A stretch of DNA of 10,660 bases from Chloroflexota bacterium (GTDB taxonomy: Bacteria > Chloroflexota > Dehalococcoidia > DSTF01 > JACRBR01): assembly GCA_021813085.1 (NCBI GenBank), contig JAKAMA010000049.1, positions 1 through 10,660 of the forward strand. The letters run 5' to 3'. The translations under genes were made by a program, and so were the position numbers. Of the stretch, positions 1-5,714 are shown one piece after another (the stretch's first letter is position 1; each line of letters starts with the position of its first letter). The notes beneath the pieces are model-generated. The model had not been told where the DNA came from, searched no databases, and saw only the letters and a program-made list of their open reading frames with translations.

Positions 1-331
1 GGCACCATCGGGGGTCGAAAACGTCTACGTCTACTGGCTGAAAACACACACCCTCGACGCGACGGCGAGCACGATCCCCCCGCACCACGACGAGCTCATC
101 ACGGAAGGCGCGGCCGGCTACGCCGCGCTGGACTGGACGAGCTTCGCGACGAACCGGCTCAACATCGGCAGCTCCGACGTCTGGGGCCGGTACAAGGCGT
201 TCGCGGACGAGCGGCTGCGCCAGTTCCGCGCCGACCTCGCGCGGCTCGGGCGCGCAAACGCGGTGCGCGTCCGCCGCCTCTACGCCACCGACGCGCCGTC
301 GATCTTCGAGCAGGGGCGCGTCAACTACTAG
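1..331 (+). CDS. 3' end of a phage-module protein of unknown function
   Basis: An open frame enters from the left edge (codons begin at base 2) and ends with TAG at 329-331, giving 109 residues with no start in the window. The piece is rich in aromatic and charged residues: it contains YVYWLKTH near its start and ends with IFEQGRVNY. It has no signal peptide or membrane segment, and the stretch around residues 70-95 (KAFADERLRQFRADLARL) looks like an amphipathic helix. I do not recognise the family. It sits directly before a tail-like gene on the same strand, and phage structural genes are usually packed this way, so I infer a virion structural or tail-assembly role. Frame and codon use are coherent up to the stop. 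Existence is fairly sure; function is not known. Confidence 0.6.
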   Translation, partial: APSGVENVYVYWLKTHTLDATASTIPPHHDELITEGAAGYAALDWTSFATNRLNIGSSDVWGRYKAFADERLRQFRADLARLGRANAVRVRRLYATDAPSIFEQGRVNY

Positions 332-360
332 CGAACACCCCGCTCCCAGCTTGGGAGAGG

Positions 361-393
361 CCAGACGGCCTCGGACGAGCCGTATGGCCGTCC
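361..393 (-). repeat. 33-base mini-element, copy A (inside the dispersed repeat)
   Basis: The reverse complement of this 33-base block matches 2439-2471 at 30 of 33 positions. The mismatches are position 10 (T here, G there) and positions 29-30 (TC here, AA there). This copy has the better palindrome: a perfect 7-bp stem of GACGGCC (364-370) and GGCCGTC (386-392) around a 15-base loop. It sits precisely between the GGCCCCC and CTCTCCC parts of the dispersed repeat. Removing it restores the order seen in the copy at 7086-7126. This suggests that it inserted into an older repeat. Confidence 0.65.
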
Positions 394-405
394 GGGGGCC
401 GGGGT

Positions 406-412
406 GAGGGAG
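406..412 (+). promoter_or_regulatory. Ribosome binding site for the 660-residue tail gene, made by the repeat end
   Basis: GAGGGAG lies five bases before the ATG at 418. It is formed by the GGTGAGGG edge of the dispersed repeat running into AG, so the repeat supplies the Shine-Dalgarno sequence for the gene. This supports ATG 418 as the start. Confidence 0.5.
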
Positions 413-417
413 CCCAC

Positions 418-2400
418 ATGCGCACCATCAGCGCGGCGCTGCTCGCCGCCCAGCAGTCGGCATCCGCCGAGCCCTACGTGGAGGCGATCGTCGAGAACAA
501 GCAGGCCGGTGTCACCCGGCTCGACTTCGCCATCGCCGACAGCACCGCCAACGCGATCACCTGCCACGGCGCGGCCGTCGCGGGCGACGGCTCGCTGGTC
601 CGCGTGCGCATCGAAGGCGGCGTCGTCAAGCACAGCAGGTCGACGACACCCCAAACGGCGATCAGCGCGGCATGGACGAGCGCGCAGGCTGGCAAGGGCA
701 CGCAGATCGCGGTCTGCGCCACCGGCGCGCGCGTGGCCATCGTCTACACCGACGCTGCCGGCACCGGCGTCAAGGTCATCGAAAGCACAGACAACGGCCA
801 GACGTACGGCGCCGAGGCCGCCGTGGCCACCGCGCCAGCGGCCGTCGTCGGCCTGGCGGCGGCGTACCGGGACGCAGGCGGCGACCTGGCCGTCGCGTGG
901 GTCGAGGCGGCGGCGCTGCGCATCGTCAAGCGCACCGCGGGCATCTGGGGCGCGGTCTCGGCTTCGCCTGCCGCCGTCAGCTCGTACAACGGCATCGGCA
1001 TGGCCTACGTCTTCGACTGGAACATCGGCGTCACCGGCGCCGAGGCGACGACGCTCAGGCCGACGCTCTGGACCACGACCTACGGCGACGGCATCGACGT
1101 CGCCGCCAACACGTGGGGCGCCGCCTACGTGCAGCAGCAGGCCGAAGCCGACGCACAGGTGACGTACCGGGCGCCGTTCCTCGCGTACGTCGGCACGTAC
1201 CGGATGACGTTCGTCGAACAGGACGCCTTCGCCGGCGGCCAGACCCACACCTACAGGACGCACCTGGTCTACCCGCTCGGCTGGACCGCCGGCGCCTACA
1301 CGTGGCGGACGCCCGCGCCCGTGGACTACGCACAGGCGGAGGGCCTCGCGCTCGCCGCCGGCGTCAACTGGGCGTTCGAGAGCGCGCCCGACCGCGTGCA
1401 CCGCGCATCGCGCGCCACGCTCACGCTCGACCTGTCGGCGCGCGTCATCGCCGCCGACGTGCAGGAAAGCACCCTCGATCTCGCCGGCCACATCGACATC
1501 GACAACACGGATGGCGCCTACGCCGGCCCGCCGGCGCCGCTCGCCGTCGGCAACCTCCTCCGCCTCTCGTGGGGGTACCGCACGCCCACGGCCGAAGCGT
1601 CCGCCATGGCCGACCTCGAGATCGCCGGCTTCGAGTACCGGCGCACCGGCGGCGTCTCGACGCTGCGCCTGGCGCTCGCCGGCGGCTGGGCGCAGCTCCG
1701 GCGTGACAGGCAGCGCACCGGCGTCTTCCACGCGGCAGGCTCGGCGAGCTACGGCCAGATCCTCACGCGCATCATGGCGCGCGCCGGCATCAACCTGACG
1801 ACATCGGGCGCGTCCGTGCGGCAGGGCAGCGTCATGCCGGCCTTTCAGATCGCTCCGACGACCGACGCCCACACGGCGGTCCGGGAGGTGCTCGACTTCA
1901 TCGCCGACCGCATCATCATGCGCGCGGGCAACAACGCCGTCCTCATCGAGCCGCTGGCGACAGCCCCGAGTGTCTACACGCTCGGCGGCGCGCCGTCAGG
2001 CCCGTCCGGGCACGCGGTCTACGATGCGCGGATCGCGCTCCTGCCGCCACCGGCGTCCGAAGCGCACGCATTCGGCGCGGGCGTGTTCGGCGAGGCGATC
2101 GATTACGCGGCCGCGGCGGCCTACCTCGGCACGCGGGCGCACCGCCGCGACCTGACGAGCACGACGCCGGCGCAAGCCGCCGCGACGGCGGCGGCGCACC
2201 TGCGGCAACTCGCGCTCGACCAGCCAGGCGGCACGCTCACCGTGCCGCCGGTGTGCGGGCTGGAAGTGCTGGACGTGGTCGACATCACCGACCCGCTGAT
2301 CGGCGCGTCGGCGGTGAAGCGCAGGGTGCAGGAGATCCGCTGGCGCTACGACGCGCGCGGTGGCACGTACGAGCAGCAGATCAGCCTGGGGGCAGTATGA
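418..2400 (+). CDS. Phage tail/baseplate-like protein with sialidase-type Asp-box
   Basis: This is a 660-residue soluble protein with no signal peptide or membrane segment. The N-terminus (MRTISAALLAAQQSASAEPY) has the short helical lead typical of some phage tail proteins. Residues about 40-260 are beta-rich and contain one Asp-box, S123-T-D125-N-G127-Q-T129-Y, the S-x-D-x-G-x-T-aromatic turn of BNR/sialidase propellers, followed by repeated strand-like segments. From about 335 (ADVQESTLDL, HIDIDNTDGAY) to the end, the alternating strands, the GYGQIL-like SYGQILTRIMARAGI segment and the C-terminal VLDVVDITDPLIG...RRVQEIRW pattern resemble tail or baseplate hub proteins. ATG 418 is chosen because GAGGGAG lies five bases upstream. 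The stop overlaps the next ATG (ATGA), which implies translational coupling. Phage origin is an inference from composition and neighbours. A carbohydrate-binding or receptor-facing role for the Asp-box part is possible but unproven. Confidence 0.65.
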   Translation: MRTISAALLAAQQSASAEPYVEAIVENKQAGVTRLDFAIADSTANAITCHGAAVAGDGSLVRVRIEGGVVKHSRSTTPQTAISAAWTSAQAGKGTQIAVCATGARVAIVYTDAAGTGVKVIESTDNGQTYGAEAAVATAPAAVVGLAAAYRDAGGDLAVAWVEAAALRIVKRTAGIWGAVSASPAAVSSYNGIGMAYVFDWNIGVTGAEATTLRPTLWTTTYGDGIDVAANTWGAAYVQQQAEADAQVTYRAPFLAYVGTYRMTFVEQDAFAGGQTHTYRTHLVYPLGWTAGAYTWRTPAPVDYAQAEGLALAAGVNWAFESAPDRVHRASRATLTLDLSARVIAADVQESTLDLAGHIDIDNTDGAYAGPPAPLAVGNLLRLSWGYRTPTAEASAMADLEIAGFEYRRTGGVSTLRLALAGGWAQLRRDRQRTGVFHAAGSASYGQILTRIMARAGINLTTSGASVRQGSVMPAFQIAPTTDAHTAVREVLDFIADRIIMRAGNNAVLIEPLATAPSVYTLGGAPSGPSGHAVYDARIALLPPPASEAHAFGAGVFGEAIDYAAAAAYLGTRAHRRDLTSTTPAQAAATAAAHLRQLALDQPGGTLTVPPVCGLEVLDVVDITDPLIGASAVKRRVQEIRWRYDARGGTYEQQISLGAV

Positions 2401-2675
2401 CGACAGCAATTCCCGCCCAGACGGGCGCCGGTCTCGGCGGACGGCCAGACGGCTCGTCCGAGGCCGAATGGCACGGCGGCATCCTCAAGGCGTGGAACGC
2501 CGGCGCCTACCTCGCCGACGTGCAGCTCACCGGCAGCCTCACACTCTGGCTCAAGAGCGTCCCGACCTCGCGCGGCATCCCGTCCGGCGAGATGATCGTC
2601 GGCCGCAAGGTCGCCGTGCTACTGTTCGACCCCAGCAACCCGGCCGACGCCGTGCTCGTCGCCGTGTACACGTAA
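2397..2675 (+). CDS. Small phage-module protein carrying an in-frame 33-base element
   Basis: This gene encodes 92 residues. The ATG at 2397 overlaps the TGA of the tail-like gene (ATGA), which fixes the start; longer in-frame readings would run back through the other gene. The protein is beta-rich. Residues 49-92 alternate hydrophobic strands (LTLWLKSV, RKVAVLLFD) and end with DAVLVAVYT, a layout like small OB-fold spike or baseplate proteins, where a V-x-V-L-x-F-D strand is followed by a Pro/Asn/Asp turn. That likeness is by eye only. Residues 15-25 (GRPDGSSEAEW) are encoded exactly by the 33-base element that also occurs at 361-393. This hydrophilic segment is probably an insertion in an otherwise compact protein. 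It is the last phage-like gene before the folate cluster. Confidence 0.6.
   Translation: MTTAIPAQTGAGLGGRPDGSSEAEWHGGILKAWNAGAYLADVQLTGSLTLWLKSVPTSRGIPSGEMIVGRKVAVLLFDPSNPADAVLVAVYT
2439..2471 (+). repeat. 33-base mini-element, copy B (in frame inside a coding region)
   Basis: This block matches the reverse complement of 361-393 at 30 of 33 bases. It is exactly 11 codons (GRPDGSSEAEW) in the frame of the gene starting at 2397, so it neither shifts nor stops the reading frame. Short internal arms remain (CGGCC 2442-2446 with GGCCG 2462-2466), but the outer stem seen in copy A is weakened by the GAA at 2466-2468. Confidence 0.65.
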
Positions 2676-2698
2676 GCGGCGGCGGGCGCGCAGCGTGA

Positions 2699-2704
2699 TA
2701 GCAT
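2699..2704 (+). promoter_or_regulatory. Candidate -10 box (TAGCAT) for a leaderless start
   Basis: TAGCAT lies six bases before the GTG at 2711. At that distance transcription would begin at or next to the start codon. No Shine-Dalgarno sequence is present. The same arrangement occurs before 6303 and 7220 and possibly 5208. No convincing -35 box is visible. Confidence 0.4.
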
Positions 2705-2710
2705 AGCGGC

Positions 2711-3745
2711 GTGGCGGAGACGCAGACGATCGAGCTAGAGCCGGTCGACGCGGTCGAGATCACGACGCTCGTCGATAACACGGTCGACCACTTGCTCCCG
2801 GACAGCGGGCGGGCGCGGCGTGCCTCGCTGGGCGGCGTGCCGGGCGGGCCGCGCGTCGAGACGCCGCTGCTCGCCGAGCCGCGCATCGCCGACGCGCTGG
2901 TCGCCGAGCACGGGTTCTCGGCGCTCGTGCAGGTGTCGCGCGGCGGCCGCACGCACCGCCTGCTGTTCGACGCGGGCCTGAGCACGGGCGGCGTCGCGCA
3001 CAACATGGATGTGCTCGGTGCGCGCGTCGCGGATATCGAAGCCATCGTGATGAGCCACGGGCACATCGACCACACGGGCGGGCTGCACGGCCTCGTCGCG
3101 CGCAACGGCCGGCGGCGGCTACCGATGCTGCTCCACCCGGACTTCTGGCTCGAGCGCCGCATCGCACCGCCGGAAAGGGAGCCGCTGGAGCTGCCGACGG
3201 TCAGCCGCGGCGCGCTCGAGGGCGCGGGGTTCGAGGTCATCGAAGGCGCACGGCCATCGTTGCTGCTCGACGGCTCGGTGCTGATCACGGGCGAAGTCGC
3301 GCGGAGCACGGAGTTCGAGCGCGGCTTCCCGGTGCACCAGGCGAAGCGCGGCGGGGCGTGGACGCCCGACCCGCTGATCCTCGACGACCAGGCGCTGGTG
3401 GTGAGCGTGCGCGGGCGGGGGCTCGTCGTGCTCACGGGCTGCGGGCACGCCGGCATCGTCAACATCGTGCGGCACGCGCGGGCGCTGACGGGCGAGCCAC
3501 GCGTCGCGGCTATCGTCGGCGGCCTCCACCTGAGCGGGCCGCTCTTCGACCCGATCATCCCGGCGACGGTCGAAGCGCTGGCAGGCTTCGCGCCGGGAAT
3601 GATCGTGCCCGCGCATTGCAGCGGCTTCGCCGCGACGCGCGCGATTTCGCTGGCGCTGCCGGACGCCTTTGTGCAGAGCAGCGCGGGCACACGCTACATC
3701 ATCGACGCCCAGACAGGCGCCCGTCCGGGCGCCGGGGGAGCGTGA
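2711..3745 (+). CDS. MBL-fold metallohydrolase, COG1237 type, beside folate genes
   Basis: The product is a 344-residue metallo-beta-lactamase-fold hydrolase. The metal-binding motif S-H116-G-H118-I-D120-H121-T-G-G is complete. Further candidate ligands follow in GCGHAG (H246), GGLHL (H273) and PAHCSG (H302). The early VDNTVDHLLP, the LLFDAGLSTGGVAHNMDVLG block and the LTGCGHAGIVNIV segment are typical of COG1237. Members of that group are often labelled 7,8-dihydropterin-6-methyl-4-aminobenzene-phosphate synthase, a name that is probably over-transferred. Start GTG 2711 is chosen because a -10-like TAGCAT stands six bases upstream and the previous gene ends at 2675. The stop overlaps the folP GTG (GTGA), so it is likely co-translated with folP and folK. 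A phosphatase or hydrolase step on a pterin is an inference from this context only. No signal peptide is seen, so it is likely cytoplasmic. Confidence 0.85.
   Translation: MAETQTIELEPVDAVEITTLVDNTVDHLLPDSGRARRASLGGVPGGPRVETPLLAEPRIADALVAEHGFSALVQVSRGGRTHRLLFDAGLSTGGVAHNMDVLGARVADIEAIVMSHGHIDHTGGLHGLVARNGRRRLPMLLHPDFWLERRIAPPEREPLELPTVSRGALEGAGFEVIEGARPSLLLDGSVLITGEVARSTEFERGFPVHQAKRGGAWTPDPLILDDQALVVSVRGRGLVVLTGCGHAGIVNIVRHARALTGEPRVAAIVGGLHLSGPLFDPIIPATVEALAGFAPGMIVPAHCSGFAATRAISLALPDAFVQSSAGTRYIIDAQTGARPGAGGA
3716..3733 (+). repeat. Short GC-rich inverted repeat near the end of the MBL gene
   Basis: GGCGCCCG (3716-3723) and CGGGCGCC (3726-3733) form a perfect inverted repeat with a two-base centre, in practice a 7-bp stem with a four-base loop. 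It lies just before the folP start and has no T-tract, so it is not a standard intrinsic terminator. It could hide or attenuate the folP ribosome binding site at 3733-3739. That effect is a guess. Confidence 0.35.
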
Positions 3746-4629
3746 CGGCGATGGCGCGACAGCTCCCGGCCGGCGAGACGCGCGTCGGCCCGCGCGTGTT
3801 CGCGTGGGGGACGCGCACGTACGTGATGGGCGTGATCAACGTCTCGCCGGACTCGTTTTCGGGCGACGGGCTCTCCGACGCCGGCGCCGCGGTCGAGCAG
3901 GCGCGCCGCTTCATGGCGGAGGGCGCGGACATCCTCGATGTCGGCGGGCAGTCGACGCGCCCGGGCCCGGTGAAGACCGACGACGGATTCGAGGAGATCG
4001 CGCCGGACGAGGAGGTCCGGCGCGTGCTGCCGGTGATCGAAGGCATCCGCCGCGCGCTTGCGGACGCGCCGATCAGCGTCGACACGTACAAGCCGGCCGT
4101 GGCGCGCGCGGCGCTCGACGCGGGGGCCCACATGCTGAACGACGTGATGGGCCTGCGCCGTGACCCGGAGCTGGCGCGCATCGCCGCGCGGGCGCGCGTG
4201 CCCGTCGTCGTCATGCACAACCAGCGCGGCCGGCACGCGGACGACGTGATGGGCGCGATCCTCGAAGGGCTGCGCGCGTCGCTGCTGATCGCCGGGGAGG
4301 CCGGGATCGCGCGCGGCGACGTGATCGTCGACCCGGGGTTCGGGTTCGGCTGGACGCCAGAGCAGAACATCGAGATCCTGCGCCGGCTGCGCGAGCTGGA
4401 GGCGCTCCAGGCGCCGGTGCTCATCGGCACGTCGCGCAAGTCGACGGTCGGCATCGCGCTCGGCGGCGCGCCGGTGCACGAGCGCGTCTTCGGCACGGCG
4501 GCGACGGTCGCGCTGGCGATCGCGCATGGCGCGGACATCGTGCGCGTGCACGACGTCGCGGAGATGGTGCAGGTGGCGCGCGTGTCCGACGCCATCGTCC
4601 GGGGCCGCATGCCGGGAGAGGGCCCGTGA
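3742..4629 (+). CDS. folP: Dihydropteroate synthase
   Basis: The enzyme joins 6-hydroxymethyl-7,8-dihydropterin diphosphate to p-aminobenzoate to make 7,8-dihydropteroate, and it is the sulfonamide target. The product has 295 residues, a usual length. Visible motifs are V28-MGVINVSPDSFSGDG (pterin and Mg site), DVGGQSTRPG at 66-75 (p-aminobenzoate loop; most homologues have E where Q70 is), ISVDTYKP at 111-118, LNDVMG at 132-137, IVDPGFGFG at 195-203, GTSRKS at 229-234 and RVHDV at 268-272. The TIM-barrel set is complete. GTG 3742 overlaps the upstream TGA, the same way folK overlaps this gene. ATG 3751 is a possible alternative start. GGGGGAG at 3733-3739 is the only Shine-Dalgarno-like run, close to the GTG. 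folP, folK and the MBL gene appear to form one operon. Confidence 0.95.
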   Translation: MTAMARQLPAGETRVGPRVFAWGTRTYVMGVINVSPDSFSGDGLSDAGAAVEQARRFMAEGADILDVGGQSTRPGPVKTDDGFEEIAPDEEVRRVLPVIEGIRRALADAPISVDTYKPAVARAALDAGAHMLNDVMGLRRDPELARIAARARVPVVVMHNQRGRHADDVMGAILEGLRASLLIAGEAGIARGDVIVDPGFGFGWTPEQNIEILRRLRELEALQAPVLIGTSRKSTVGIALGGAPVHERVFGTAATVALAIAHGADIVRVHDVAEMVQVARVSDAIVRGRMPGEGP

Positions 4630-5159
4630 CGCGGGTCTTCCTCGGGCTCGGCGCGAACGTCGGCAACCGGGAGGAGCACCTGCGCACGGCGCTGGGCATG
4701 CTCGAGAGGGCGTGCCGCGTCGTAGCGGTGTCATCGCTGTACCGGTCGGTGGCGGTGGTGCCGGAGGGCGAGCCGCCGGGGCCGGACTACCTGAACGCGG
4801 CGTGCGAGGTGGAGACGGACCTGGAGCCGGCGGAGCTGCTGCGCTTCGTGAAGCAGGTCGAGCACGACATCGGGCGGCGGCCGGCCCCGCGCTGGGCGCC
4901 GCGCCCGATCGACATCGACATCCTGCTATACGGCGGGCGCGTCATTGACACGGCGGAGCTGCGGGTGCCGCATCCGCTGCTCGCCGAGCGCAACTTCGTG
5001 CTCGTGCCGCTGGCCGAGCTGGCGCCGGAGGCGGTGCACCCGGCCCGCGACCGGACCGTCGGCGAGCTGGCGGAGGACCTCGACCTCGGCGGGCTGGCGC
5101 ACCTGCGCGGGCCTGAGTGGGCCGCGGGCGGCGCACAGGCCGACGAGGCCGCCGAATGA
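4626..5159 (+). CDS. folK: 2-amino-4-hydroxy-6-hydroxymethyldihydropteridine pyrophosphokinase (HPPK)
   Basis: HPPK moves pyrophosphate from ATP to 6-hydroxymethyl-7,8-dihydropterin, making the substrate of FolP. The 177-residue product carries the family pattern: FLGLGANVGNREEHL at 5-19, SSLYRSVAV at 36-44, YLNAACEVET at 55-64, RWAPRPIDIDILLYGG at 89-104 and VPHPLLAERNFVLVPLAEL at 114-132. The two aspartates of the Mg site are D96 and D98. About the last 30 residues (GLAHLRGPEWAAGGAQADEAAE) extend past the conserved fold and look disordered. GTG 4626 overlaps the folP stop (GTGA), with GGGAG at 4614-4618 seven bases upstream. No folB lies between folP and folK, although folP-folB-folK is a frequent bacterial order. 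It is cytoplasmic. Confidence 0.95.
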   Translation: MTRVFLGLGANVGNREEHLRTALGMLERACRVVAVSSLYRSVAVVPEGEPPGPDYLNAACEVETDLEPAELLRFVKQVEHDIGRRPAPRWAPRPIDIDILLYGGRVIDTAELRVPHPLLAERNFVLVPLAELAPEAVHPARDRTVGELAEDLDLGGLAHLRGPEWAAGGAQADEAAE

Positions 5160-5177
5160 GCGGCCGCGCGCCGCGCG

Positions 5178-5201
5178 TTGACACTCGGCAGCGCGTACGA
5201 T
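5178..5201 (+). promoter_or_regulatory. Candidate promoter between folK and the 86-residue gene
   Basis: A perfect TTGACA (5178-5183) is followed by TACGAT (5196-5201), but only 12 bases separate them. At a normal 17-base spacing the hexamer would be TGCAAT (5201-5206). TACGAT stands six bases before an ATG at 5208, matching the leaderless pattern elsewhere in the window. Either reading puts a transcription start near 5208-5213, giving the ATG at 5247 a leader of about 35-40 bases. Confidence 0.45.
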
Positions 5202-5236
5202 GCAATGATGCGCCCGAGCAGGCACGGGCCCGAACG

Positions 5237-5246
5237 GGAGGAGGAG
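5237..5246 (+). promoter_or_regulatory. Strong ribosome binding site, decides start at 5247
   Basis: GGAGG at 5237-5241, inside GGGAGGAGGAG, stands five bases before the ATG at 5247. It is the strongest Shine-Dalgarno sequence in the window. It argues for 5247 over the upstream in-frame ATGs at 5205 and 5208. Confidence 0.6.
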
Positions 5247-5507
5247 ATGTTGGAGCTTGACCCGAGCCAGTTGGGCACCCTCGAGCTCGATGGCACGTGG
5301 GTGCCGTGCCTGGACCTGAACGACGCGGTGTTCGTGCCGACGCGGGTGACGATGGCAGGAAAGGAGTACTCCTTCGCACAGAGCTTCAACATCAAGGGCC
5401 ACGGCGCGGTCATGCCGCAGGCGATTCGCGCGTTGCGGGACCAGGGCAAGCAGCCGCTGGTGATCGCGCGCAATGAGCGCTACTACGTGTACGTGACGCC
5501 GCCCTGA
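5247..5507 (+). CDS. Small unrecognised protein, 86 residues
   Basis: I do not recognise this protein. It is predicted soluble, with an N-terminal half of likely beta-strands (LGTLELDGTWVPCLDLNDAVFV), a middle KEYSFAQSFNIKGHG segment and a C-terminal helix followed by strands (QAIRALRDQGKQPLVIARNERYYVYV). There is a single cysteine and no repeats or membrane segments. ATG 5247 is preferred because GGAGG lies five bases upstream. ATG 5208, placed six bases after a TACGAT box, would add 13 mostly charged residues (MRPSRHGPEREEE). It has its own promoter-like sequence, so it may start a new transcription unit (5247-6212) downstream of folK. Codon use matches the neighbours, which supports a real gene. 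A link to pterin metabolism would rest only on position. Confidence 0.75.
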   Translation: MLELDPSQLGTLELDGTWVPCLDLNDAVFVPTRVTMAGKEYSFAQSFNIKGHGAVMPQAIRALRDQGKQPLVIARNERYYVYVTPP

Positions 5508-5519
5508 CCCCCGGGGACC

Positions 5520-5711
5520 ATGCCTCCGAAGAAGAAGACCAACGAGCCGCACGTGAAGCTGTACCAGTCCGACTGTCCCGCCTGCGGGCGCCACTACGAG
5601 GGCAACTTTCCGATGTGGGTGCGCATCGGCGACTTCCCGTGCATCTGCGGCGCGGTCGTGCCCGCCCCGGCGGGGCAGGGCGGCTATGGCGACTACCGGT
5701 TCGAGGACTGA
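5520..5711 (+). CDS. Small zinc-ribbon candidate, 63 residues
   Basis: The 63-residue product begins with a basic lead (MPPKKKTNEP). It has two cysteine pairs, C19-P-A-C22 and C41-I-C43, separated by 18 residues that include the aromatic segment NFPMWVRIGDFP. The first pair is a normal C-x2-C knuckle; the second is C-x-C followed by Gly, so this is a slightly unusual zinc-ribbon. The tail AGQGGYGDYRFED is glycine-rich and acidic. ATG 5520 is 12 bases after the previous stop. The only upstream signal is GGGGA at 5513-5517, which is too close to be strong, so the gene is probably read by coupling. The next gene starts four bases after its stop. I cannot name a function; metal-bound structural or RNA-binding roles are possible for such ribbons. 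Confidence 0.7.
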   Translation: MPPKKKTNEPHVKLYQSDCPACGRHYEGNFPMWVRIGDFPCICGAVVPAPAGQGGYGDYRFED

Positions 5712-5714
5712 TCG

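Larger units (their letters stand above)
336..412 (-). repeat. Dispersed intergenic repeat, copy 1 (folded, interrupted)
   Basis: On the minus strand this reads CCTCACCCCGGCCCCC (rc of 394-409), then a 33-base insert, then CTCTCCC and its return arm. On the plus strand it can fold as a three-way structure. CACCCCG (336-342) pairs with CGGGGTG (400-406). Inside lie hairpin CTCCCA/TGGGAG (343-348 with 352-357) and hairpin GACGGCC/GGCCGTC (364-370 with 386-392). The same outer motif occurs at 7086-7126 without the insert. Repeats of this type are common between genes in many GC-rich bacteria and give spurious LTPAP...LPSWERG-like translations. It fills the whole gap between the first two phage genes. 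Confidence 0.7.

Noticed and set aside
795-820. Possible third copy of the 33-base element (CGGCCAGACG ... CCGAGGCCG)
   Set aside because: Only two short blocks match and the spacing differs by one base. The codons are explained by the Asp-box turn, so chance similarity is more likely.
328-1872. Long minus-strand open frame of 514 residues over the tail gene
   Set aside because: Its product is Arg/Ala/Asp-rich without recognisable domains, and it overlaps the plus-strand gene with better codon pattern. Its first residues are the translated dispersed repeat (LTPAPGRPYG...), a known source of spurious genes.
2253-2396. Longer start for the 92-residue gene
   Set aside because: It would read through the tail-like gene in another frame, whereas ATG 2397 makes a standard ATGA overlap.
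3358-3741. Longer folP start extending back into the MBL gene
   Set aside because: The extension is out-of-frame MBL coding sequence with Arg-rich content. The GTGA overlap at 3742 and normal family length fix the start.
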